A stretch of DNA of 64,000 nt from Sapria himalayana. Taxonomy: Eukaryota; Streptophyta; Magnoliopsida; Malpighiales; Rafflesiaceae. Under the pieces are notes generated by a model, which was given only the letters and a program-made list of their open reading frames with translations, did no database searches and had not been told where the DNA came from. Of this stretch, positions 54,360 through 64,000 are shown piece after piece. Numbering within the stretch: the first letter of the stretch is position 1; each line of letters starts with the position of its first letter. Made by a program: the position numbers and the translations under genes. The stretch lies in assembly GCA_029783825.1 (NCBI GenBank), contig JAREIK010000719.1:40933-104932 (forward strand), read 5' to 3'.

Positions 54360-54780
54360 TATATATATACAACGTTATTAACAAATATTTTAATTTAATT
54401 ATATGAATACATATATGTATATATAGTTAGAATTATAGTTATATTTAATTATATAGAGGGTTACATTGTTATACAAATATTTATATATATTTATACACAT
54501 ATAGTTATAAATATGTATGTATTTAAATATATAATTATATATAACATTTATATAGTTATACATTTAATAAAACACAATTATATATAGTTATATATTATTA
54601 TACATAAAGTATATTGTTTTAAGAAATATAGTTATATAAAATTATACATATAGTTATACATCATTATATAGATAAAAATTAGTTATGTATAGTTATAAAT
54701 ATAGTTATAAAATTAGTTTACTTAATTATAAATATAGTTAAAAATACTTTTATATATAATGGCATATAATTAAAATATTA
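54360..54780 (-). repeat. AT-rich dispersed repeat, inverted copy
   Basis: Reverse-complemented, this region gives 'ctatatgtgtataaatat', AAATATTTGTATAAC, CTCTATATAATTAAATATAA and ATGTATTCATATAATTAAAT in the same order as 12580-13080 and 14300-14980. The last landmark is closest to the copy at 12930-12965. It directly abuts TATC block 5. Confidence 0.75.
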
Positions 54781-55700
54781 AAGAAGTGTTTAGATATAAT
54801 ATTTGTGATTAAAATATTTTATAAATGTTACTTAAATATAATTATATATATGTAACAATTTTATAAATAATATATAGTATATATATCACATTTATATAAA
54901 CATTATAAATATTCTATATTTATATAAAAATTAATATGTATTATAAAAGATTACAAAATTCTATAAACATTTGATGTTATATAATTGTTATATAAAAAAC
55001 TATATAAACGGATATATTTATGTAAATGTTGTATAGATATTCATAAACATTAATACATATGTATAAGTATTTATATATAACATAATATGTTAATATAAAC
55101 ATATCAGTGTTTATATATAATGTAATAAATTTATATAAATTAAAGTCTAGACATTTATATATAATGTCATATGATTATATAAATGTATAAAACATTATAT
55201 ATATTGTTACATGTTTATAATTTATTCGTAGAAAACAAAAATATAACCCATTAACATTAAGTTTAATTTTTATTAAATTATAGAAGCAGAAAACATCAAG
55301 AAGGAGAGAACAAAATGCAAACATTAAGAATTTGAAATCAATAAAACCCTTAAAATTTAAATATAAAAGAAAAAAGATTACACTAAGAATTTATAGTTTC
55401 ATTAATGGTGTAGAGTCAAAATCATATAGGTGAAATGAAAATAGAAGCAAAAATAATGAAAATCAGGGGATAATTAAAAAAAGCTAATATCCGATTATTC
55501 TGTAAAAATGAAAATCCGATAGTACTAATAAAATTCAGAGTGATGGAGATATGCATATAGCATTCCAAAGTAGAACAATAAAAAAAATTACCTGGTAACA
55601 GAAGAGATAAAATTCCTAGGTTGCTATCGTGTAGTCACGTATCGCCTTTGGTTTGTAATTTGAAAGAGGTAAATTTTTCTATGTGTTAATGACTTAGCAA
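54781..55700. other. AT-rich spacer, nothing recognised
   Basis: Strongly AT-rich, with 'tttatataa' and 'aacattatata' repeated irregularly up to about 55220, then more mixed sequence without a coding frame. No transposon end or RNA gene was recognised. Confidence 0.5.
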
Positions 55701-56068
55701 TTTGTTATTAAATCTAAAAATTTAACTTAGGAATTATCGACCAAATTATTGGTTGGTATATAGTTGGTAATTAAAATGTTATAAATAATTTGGATAGTCA
55801 CTTTACCGACCATTTCATGGTAATATATTTTTGGTCATTAAATGGTCAGTAATTTTTATTTGCTAATTCCCTACTAATTTACAGATCAATTTCTGACTAA
55901 AAATATTTGGTCGATAAATATGGTCGGTCTTTGGCCGAAAAATTGGTAAAAATTATTTTTTTTTCGAAACCAATTTTTGGTCTCTAAATGGTCATTATTT
56001 GCTAAGTAATTACCGACCAATTTTTTAGGTCGGTACTTTGGTCATTATCCTTGTTATTTTTAGTAGTG
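55700..56068 (+). mobile_element. CACTA-like 3' end with GGTCGGTA/ACCGACC subterminal repeats
   Basis: Motifs ACCGACCA, TTGGTCGGTA, TGGTCGGTC and AATGGTCA recur every 30-50 bp. The segment ends in GTTATTTTTAGTAGTG at 56068, the reverse complement of CACTACTAAAAATAAC. The TATC array starts at the next base. The subterminal motif differs from the TTAGCGACGG family at 26890 and 61106, so this is a different family. No transposase and no clear 5' end were found. Confidence 0.6.
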
Positions 56069-59000
56069 TATCTATCTATATACCTATCTATTTATTTGTC
56101 TATCTGTCTATCTATCTATCGATATATTTATCTATCGATTTGTCTATTTATCTATATGTATATCTATCTACATGTATACCTATCAAACTATATGTCTATC
56201 TATCTATCAATATATCTGTCAATCTGCCTATCTATTAATTAGTCAATATGTCAATTGTCTATCTATCTATCTATCTCTCTATCTTTATATCTCTGTATAT
56301 TTTTATCTATCTATCAGTATATCTATCTATCTATCTATATATCATTTTATCTATCTCTCTGTCTTTCTATAGATAAATCTATTTGTCTATCTATCTTTTT
56401 GTCTATATCTCTATATGTTAATCTATATATTTGTCTAACTAGCAATCTTTTCATCTCTATATCTTTGTATTTATCTATATATATCTTTATATGTTTATAT
56501 GTCTTTATGTCTATTTGTCTAGCGGTCTATATATTTATCTATCATTATATATATCTATCTATCTATCTATTTGTATATATTTCTATCTATTTATCAATTT
56601 TTATATCTTTTTATTTGTCAAACAATCTAACTGTCAATCTTTCTACTTGTCTAAATATCTATATATTTATTTATCTAACTAAAAAATCATTCTATCATTC
56701 TATCTATATATATATATATATCTATTTATATATCTTTATACTTGACTATCTATCTATATACCTATCTATCTATCTATTAGACTTCTGTCTATCTATCTAT
56801 CTATTGATCTATCTATCTATTTATATGTATATCAATTTATCAGTTATAAGTATCTATTTGTTAATTTTTCTATATGTCTATCTGTCTATCTATCTATAAA
56901 TCTATCAATCAATCAATATCTAACTATCGATCTATCTATTCATCTATCTATCTATATATCTATCTCTGTATCTATCTAATTATATATTTATTTATCTATC
57001 AATGAATAAATCTACCAATCTATCTATCTATCTATATAACTATCAATAAGTCAACCTATATATCTATATATCTATCAATCAATTTGCCTATCTTTTTATT
57101 TATCAATCTATCAATCTGGCTATCTGTCGACCTCTTTATCTATCTATTTGTCTATCTATCTATATATCTATCAATTTTTCTATATTAATATTTGCCTAGC
57201 TGTCTAAATTTCTGTATTTTTATTTGTTTTACTATCTAAATTTCTATCTTTTGATTTTTCTTTCATTTTATCATTCATTATGTGTATCTCTCTATTTATC
57301 TATTTATCTATTTATTTATCTATCTATATATGTATCTATCTATCTATCTAGCAATCTGTCCATTTCTCTACATGTCTATTTGTCTATCTTTTTATCATTC
57401 TATCAGTCCAACTATCTATTAATCTATATGTCTAATTGTATATCTACCTATCTTTCTATTTGTTTATGTGTCTATCTATCTAACTATCTATCTTTCTATT
57501 TGTCTAACTGTCTATATGTATCTCTGTCTATCTATCTATCTATTTGTCTCTCTATCATTGTATCTGTCTATTTTCCTATCTGTCAATCTATCTATCTATC
57601 TATCTATCTGGATATCTATCTATTTAACTTTTTATATGTCAGTCTATCTGGTTATATATCTATCTATTTATTTATCTACCTATTGACATATCTAGCTATA
57701 TACCTATCTACCTATCTATCTATCTATCTATCTAACTATCTATCTATCTATCTGCCTATCTATCTATCTGTGTTTTTATCTATCTATCTATCTATATATT
57801 TTTTTATATTTCTACCTAATTATCTAACTATGTATCGTTCTATCATTTTGTTTATCTTTCTATCTGTCAATCTTTATTTGTGAATAATTATTAATCTATC
57901 TATCTATATGTTTATCTATCTATATATATATCTATATATCTGTATATTTGGCAATCTTTCAATCTGTGTATCTGCCTATCTATCTATCTATCTATCTATA
58001 AATTATCTATCTATCTATCAATCTATCATTATATCAGTCAATTTATCTGTTTCACTTTTTATATCCCTTTCATCTTATATATATGTCTATTTTTTATTTA
58101 TGTATCAGTCTATCAATCAATCAATCTACCAGTTTATATGTCTTTCTATCTATCTGTCTATTTGTCTATATGTAAATATGCCTATTTATATATCTATATT
58201 ATAATCAATTAATCAATCAAGAAATCTAACTTTCAATCTATCAATATATCTAATAATCAATCTCTCAATAAAATTATCTATTTATCAATCTATCTATCTA
58301 TCAATCAATAATTCTATATATATATATATATCTCACTACATATTTTTTTATATATCTATCTATTAATTTGTCTATCTTTGTATCTGTCAATATTTTTATT
58401 TGACTATCTATAAATATCTCTATCTTTCTATCTTTTTATTTGTCTATCTACCTATCTTTCAATATGTCTATCAGTCTATATGTTTATCTATATATCTATC
58501 TCTCTATCATTATATCATTCAATCTATATATATATCTATTTATCTATTTATCTACTAGGCTATCTATCTATATATATATATATATCTATCTATGTATTTA
58601 TCTATCTATCTATGCATCTATTTAACATTCTATCAGTCTATCTATCTATTAGTCTATATGTCTATGTATTTATCTGGGTATCATTCAATCTGTTTATCTG
58701 TATATCTATTTATCTGTATATCTATCAATTTGTTTATCTATCTATTTATTAATTTGTTAATTAGACTATCAATCTATTTGTCTATCTATCTATCTATATA
58801 TCTTTCTATTTGTCTATATGTTAGTCATTCTATGTATCTATCTGTTTATCTTTTTGTCTATCAGTCAATAAATCACTTTATCTATATATCTATCTAAATA
58901 CCTATCTACCCATCAAACTAACTATATATCTATTTACTTATCTATCTATATATCTATCTATCTACCTACCTATCTATCTATCTATGTATATATCTATCTA

Positions 59001-59398
59001 TCTTTTTTTCTTTCTACCTATTTATCTATCTATCAATTTATCTATCAATATTGACTATATTTTTTTGTCAATATGTCTATCTATCTATCTATCAATCGGT
59101 CTATATATTTATCTATCTATCTATATATTTATCAATCTAACTATCTATCCTTTTATCTATCTATCATTTTATATGTTTATTTATCTATCTGTCTATTAAA
59201 CTTACTTTCTATTTATCTATTTATCTACTTGTCTATCCATCTATCTAACTATCTATCTATATATCTATTTGCCAAACTATCTTTCTATCTATTTATCTAA
59301 CTTTATGTTTAGCAATATATTAGTCTATCTTTCTATAAGTCTATATGTTTATCTATATATAATTGTCTATTTATCTATTTATCTATCTATTTATCTAT

Positions 59399-59432
<34 letters not shown>

Positions 59433-59886
59433 GTCTATCGATCTAATTATCTATCTATTTATCTATCTATATATCTATTTTCTGTTTTTCGATCTATTTT
59501 TATCTCTATATATCTATCTATATGTCTATATGTCGATCTATCTATCTATGTTTTTGTCTATATGTCTATCTATCTATCTACCTTTCTTTCATTCTATCTA
59601 TCTAAATATTTATTAGTCAATCTGTCAATCTGTCTATCTATCTATCTATTTGTCTATCTATCTATCTGCATATTTGTCTATATGTTTATTTATCGATTAC
59701 TCTATCTATCTATCTCTATGTCTGTATGTCTATCTGTTTATCTGTCAGCTATTTTTCTGTCAATCAATCAATCAATTTTTCAATCTTTCTATCTATCAAT
59801 GGTCTATCAAACTATCCATTAATCTATATATTTATCTGTCTATCAATCGATCTATCTATCTATCTATATGCCTATTTGTCTATTTG

Positions 59887-59921
<35 letters not shown>

Positions 59922-61105
59922 ATTTGTCTATTTGTCTATCTTTTTATCTTTCTATCTATTTATATATCTAATATTTTATGTCTTTTTATCTATATGTCTA
60001 TATGTCTATCAATCTATTTGTATAGTTATCTTTATGTCTATCTTCCTATTCATCATTCTATCTATCTATCTTTCTTTCTATATATCTATCTATCTATCTA
60101 TCAATCTATCTATCAATCTATATCTCTATCTATAAGTAATATCTATCTATCTATTTGTATATCTATCTGTATATCTATCTAATTGTCTATCTATCTATTA
60201 ATCTATATATCAATATATTAATATATCAATCTATCTATCTATCAATTAATCAACCAAACTATCTCTCTATCTATCTATATTTCTATCTATTTATCTATCT
60301 TTTTATCTATCTATCTATTTATCTATATATCTACGTATCCATCTATCTAATTATCTATTTATCTATATTTCAATATATCTATCTATCTATCTATTTATCT
60401 TTCTTTTTACCTATTTATCTATATTTCTAGCTATCATTTTGCCTATTTCTCTATCTATCAATATTTCTATCTTTCTATTTGTTTATCTATATACCTGTAT
60501 ATGTGTCTATAAGTCTATCAGTCTATTTATTTATATGTTTATCTGTCTATCTATCTATCTATTTATCTATCTATATATATATATCTATTTATCTATTTAT
60601 TTGTCTGATTATCTATCTCTCAATCTCTCTACCTATCTACCTATCTTTCTAACTACCCATCTACTTTCCTACCTGTATACCTTTCTACTTATTTTTCTTT
60701 TTATCTATCTATCTATTTGGCTGATATGTCTATCTGTCTATCTAACTCTTTCTATCTGGCTTTCTGTCTATCTATTTATTTATCTATCTGTTTTTCTATC
60801 TATCTATATGTTTTTCTATTTGTCTATATAACTATTTATTTATCTACTTATCTATTTATCTATCTATCTATTTATCTATCTATGTATTTATCAATCTATC
60901 TACTTGTCTACCTATATACCTGTCTATTTGTCTATCTGTCTATCTATCTATTTATCTATCTGTCTATCTATCTATTTATCTATCTATCTATCAATCAATC
61001 TATAAATCTCTCTATCTATTTATCTCTCTTACTATCAATATGTCTATATGTATATCTATCTATTCATCTATCTATCTATCTATTTATCTATATATCTATC
61101 TATTT
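56069..61105 (+). repeat. Degenerate (TATC)n satellite block 6
   Basis: TATC-strand repeat on + with the same variant spectrum as the other blocks. Both edges are sharp and lie at CACTA-like termini: 56068 on the left and 61106 on the right. A GTCTACCTAC-like variant patch lies at about 60630-60690. Open frames of Tyr-Leu-Ser-Ile type are artefacts. Confidence 0.97.
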
Positions 61106-62700
61106 CACTATAAAAAATTATCTTTAGCTATAGAAATTTGATTAGAGAAATAATCTCTAGCTGATTTGTGAGGAATTAGCTACGGAATTGTAAGATAAGT
61201 TTGATTTTACATTAAATGAAAAATTTATGATGGATTTGTGACTGATTATAGATGGAAATATTTTTTTGATAATTATGCCTAGCTAATATTATCGTAGATT
61301 TTGGAACAAAGAATAAATACAAAATTTAGCTATTACTTGAGAGATAGATTTTTCCCAGCAAATTAGCTCGAGAAAAAATCCCTCACTAAATCATTATTTG
61401 GAAATCTTTTTTTATAATGTTATATTAATAGCAAGCAATTAGTCCTTAAATTATAATTTTCACAAAATATATGTATTTCACTAGGGATATTTCCCTAACT
61501 ATTTTGCTCGGAATTATTTTGGTTGTTAATTTTTATTTATTTATTTTTATTTGTTTTATATAAAATTTGTTTTAATATTTTATGTAATTTTGTTCATTAA
61601 ATGTTTGTAAAAGTCTATAGATGAGGGATCCTTTAAAAACACTTTCTCCTCATATAATTATAAAAATAGGATATTATAAATAAATAATTAAAAAAATTTA
61701 TAAATAAAATAAAAATGTATATTAATAAAGTCTAAATTAACTATTTATAGGATTTTAAAATTTTAAAATATTTAAAAAAGAATATTTTATTTAATTAATA
61801 AACATATTTTTATATTTGTATTAATAAAACATAAAATAATTAATTCTATAATTATAAATAATTTTTAATTTTTTGAATTAATAAATGAATATACATTAAC
61901 ATTTGTATAAATAAAAACATAAAATTATTTGTATGATTATAATAAAAATATCTACAAAAAATTTGAAATAATAAATATATTAAAATAAATAAAACTTAAA
62001 AAAATATATTTTATGATTATAATAATCTTAAAAAAATATTGACAAAAATATTTGAATTAGTAAATAAACACTTCAAGTGTTATAAAAAAAATATCTCCAT
62101 GTGCTTATTAAAAGAGCACTACAAGTATTTTTTTACAATTATATTACTAATGATATTTTTTTATCCTATAAATACTTAAAATACATTTTTTTCCCTATTA
62201 ATACTTTTTAAAAGCACTACCAAACTGATCCTAAGTTTATTTGAATTCAAGTTTTATTTTTTCCCCTACTAAAATTTATAAGAATTAAACCATTGTATAA
62301 GATATTTAATATTAGCTTTTTATATGCCTTTCTTATTAAAATACTAAATACATCTCTTTTTATGATCTTCTCACTTAAGCTAATTTAGGATTTTTATAAA
62401 TTATAAAATATATCATATAATATGGAATTTTATGCCATAAATTTATTTCATATTATATACCAAAAATATTTTGAATTCATTAATATTTATAACCATTATA
62501 TATATATATATAATTCTTTTTTATAATTTCATATTATTTTTTTTCTTTATGAATTACTATTAAAAATTTATCCATATATTATAAAAAATATTTTGTATGG
62601 TTATAGATTTATACAATAAATAATGGTTATATGAAATAATAGATTTTTTTTCAATAATACGAAATAATATTAAAATTTGTTTACTAATTAATAATTTTAA
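61106..62700 (+). mobile_element. CACTA-type element, copy 2 (5' part)
   Basis: Begins CACTATAAAAAATTATCTTT directly after the TATC array, then TTAGCTA/TTAGCTACGGAATTG-type subterminal motifs, fewer and more diverged than in copy 1. From about 61560 it matches 28010-28900: 'tttaatattttatgtaatttt', 'tctatagatgagggatcc', 'ttctcctcatataattataaa', 'ccctactaaaatttataaga'. The homology fades near 62480-62700. No 3' terminus and no transposase were seen. It has the same orientation as copy 1. Confidence 0.6.
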
Positions 62701-63134
62701 AGGTTATTTAGTGTGGGCAAGAAGGGACAACAATTCCTATGTACCATTGTCATGATGAGATCTTTCCCCTCGAATGTTGGCTTTAGGAAGGAGCATTCAA
62801 ATCCACCCACAGACAAGATATCAAACCTCCAATTCTCCAAATATAGAGATTGTATGTATGGATGATGTTGTACTCCAGTTTGTTGATTTAGAGTTTTTCC
62901 TTAATTCCTTCATCATCCATAACTAGAAATTTCAGTTTTATGGGATATCCCACTCATATTTCATGCATTTACTTATTTTTCATATGTTGCCTTGTTGTCT
63001 CATCCTAATACTACATATTGATAATAGACGTATTATAATTGTAATTTTTTTTGTAATATTGCTATTTTACTTCGTGTCCTTATGATAGACATAGTCTTTT
63101 CTTGATTTTGTTGTTGAATTTGTGTACGTGATAG
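62701..63134. other. Non-coding sequence upstream of the gamma pseudogene
   Basis: Mixed-composition DNA without a convincing frame. The end ('ttgttgaatttgtgtacgtgatag') has the form of an intron 3' end before the first recognisable gamma exon, so part of this may be intron. Upstream exons of the gamma gene were not found. Confidence 0.4.
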
Positions 63135-63469
63135 GTGGTGGAGAAAGAATGTGAATCAAGGGGAAAGATGAGCGAGTTAGATTCTTTTGAGATTGAAGGA
63201 GAAATAAAGAGCGAAATGCTTCAAAATCTAACCGAGTTTTAGTTCTCCTGTATAAACAACCTCGCTCTCCAAAATAGAGTTGTAGTACCATAATATTCAT
63301 CTCCCACAAAAAACAATTATTATTATATTTTTTTCCTTCCATGTTTTGTTCAATTGTCAACACAGTGCTGGAGAATGCCAGCCGCGAACAGGGAGCCAAG
63401 ATGGCTGCCATGGATAGTTCTAGCAAAAATGCTAGTGAAATGCTTAGCTGCCTCACTCTCACTTATAAG

Positions 63470-63503
<34 letters not shown>

Positions 63504-63631
63504 TGCTCTCTCGGTTCTTTTCGCCCAAACTAGCATCGATCGGCTAGTTTTTTGGCCACTAGACTCGTCAAGCTTCAATCCTGACAGAACTGATTAAGAT
63601 CATCTATGAAGCTTCTGCAGTGAATGATTAG
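63135..63631 (+). pseudogene. Mitochondrial ATP synthase gamma subunit, C-terminal pseudogene
   Basis: Three pieces follow the family order. 63135-63251 reads VVEKECESRGKMSELDSFEI, EGEIKSEMLQNLTEF, a stop, FSC (plant gamma 'IVEKESE...LDSYEIEG...EVLQNLAEFQFAC'); the stop replaces the usual Gln codon. 63341-63472 reads MF..NTVLENASREQGAKMA then AMDSSSKNASEM and LTLTYKR. 63563-63631 reads TRQASILTELIKIIYEASAV, ND, stop (family 'TRQASITTELIEIISGASAL'). The pieces are separated by about 90 bp each; the second gap (63473-63562) starts with a (TC)n tract and carries an in-frame TAG. Gaps of this size suit short plant introns, so this may be a broken unprocessed copy. The gamma subunit is the rotating stalk of F1; the N-terminal two thirds are absent here. 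Confidence 0.85.
63473..63504 (+). repeat. (TC)n tract within the gamma pseudogene
   Basis: About 27 bp of TCTC repeat directly after the LTLTYKR codons, followed by GCTTGCTCTCTCGG. It occupies the start of the 90-bp segment that separates the last two coding pieces. Confidence 0.85.
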
Positions 63632-64000
63632 AAGCTTCTTCACAAATAAATTGGTTTTTTACAATGTTTCATTGATCAAAATTATATCAAAATTATATGA
63701 GAAAAATATTTCTGACTTTCGGAGCACTGCATTGTGGGACCAAAGCAGGAATCAAGACTCAAGTGGGTGAGTTCATTCAAGCATCTTGTGCACTTCACCT
63801 TTGTTAGAGAATTATATTCTCTAAAAAATTGAATGTGCACAGCACATGCATTACATTTACATTTGTTTTGTATCGGGCACAAAAATTCACACAATGGAAG
63901 TTGGCTTGCTAGAGCAACAGCATCAAAACCTCCAACAAGTTGTTACCATGGAGAGGCTCAACCAGGCAGTATAGGAGCAACTCAACTTGGAGGGAGTGAA
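63632..64000. other. Right-edge sequence with a short Gln/Leu-rich frame
   Basis: No gene was recognised to 63890. From ATG at 63894 a frame reads MEVGLLEQQHQNLQQVVTME then RLNQAV, a stop, and EQLNLEGV to the window edge. This could be a coiled-coil segment of a retrotransposon gag or another gene continuing to the right; too little is visible to decide. Confidence 0.25.

Noticed and set aside
63067..63462. 131-codon minus-strand frame opposite the ATP synthase gamma pseudogene
   Set aside because: It is the antisense shadow of the gamma exons; the + strand matches the gamma family and the minus strand shows no motif.

Overview
This window looks like nuclear DNA of a flowering plant, in a gene-poor, repeat-rich block. 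The plant signals are a mitochondrial-type ATP synthase gamma relic with plant-like wording, an ARF1-type retrocopy, Ty1/copia and Ty3/gypsy fragments of the plant type, and CACTA-type transposon ends (CACTACAA...) with TTAGCGACGG-like subterminal repeats. I cannot name the species. I see no intact protein-coding gene, no rRNA or tRNA, no CRISPR array and no bacterial-type gene system.

About 41 kb of the 64 kb (roughly 65%) is one degenerate tetranucleotide satellite, (GATA)n on one strand and (TATC)n on the other. It occurs as six blocks: 1-10580, 23211-26889, 31821-50718, 51241-52045 (all GATA on the + strand), then 52046-54356 and 56069-61105 (TATC on the + strand). The strand switches once, at a near-palindromic point near 52045. 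The many long open frames in these blocks (Tyr-Leu-Ser-Ile repeats, up to 426 codons) are by-products of the repeat and are not annotated as genes.

The spacers between blocks hold decayed material. 10.6-23.2 kb: a gypsy RT/RNase H relic, an AT-rich dispersed repeat of about 0.55 kb, an ARF retropseudogene inserted in that repeat with a 17-bp target duplication, exon-like fragments of an unrecognised gene, palindromic TATATACGTACA-type minisatellites, a duplicated unique segment, and a CACTA-type 3' end. 26.9-31.8 kb: a CACTA-type element, then a copia gag relic with its primer-binding site and only a sliver of LTR. 50.7-51.2 kb: an LTR-like fragment. 54.4-56.1 kb: an inverted copy of the AT-rich repeat and a second kind of CACTA-like end. 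61.1-64 kb: a second copy of the 26.9-kb CACTA family, then an ATP synthase gamma pseudogene that keeps an exon-intron layout.

No genes work together here. The interest is structural: a very large GATA array, its single strand switch, the repeated meeting of array edges with CACTA termini, and an inverted AT-repeat copy just past the switch that points to an inversion.
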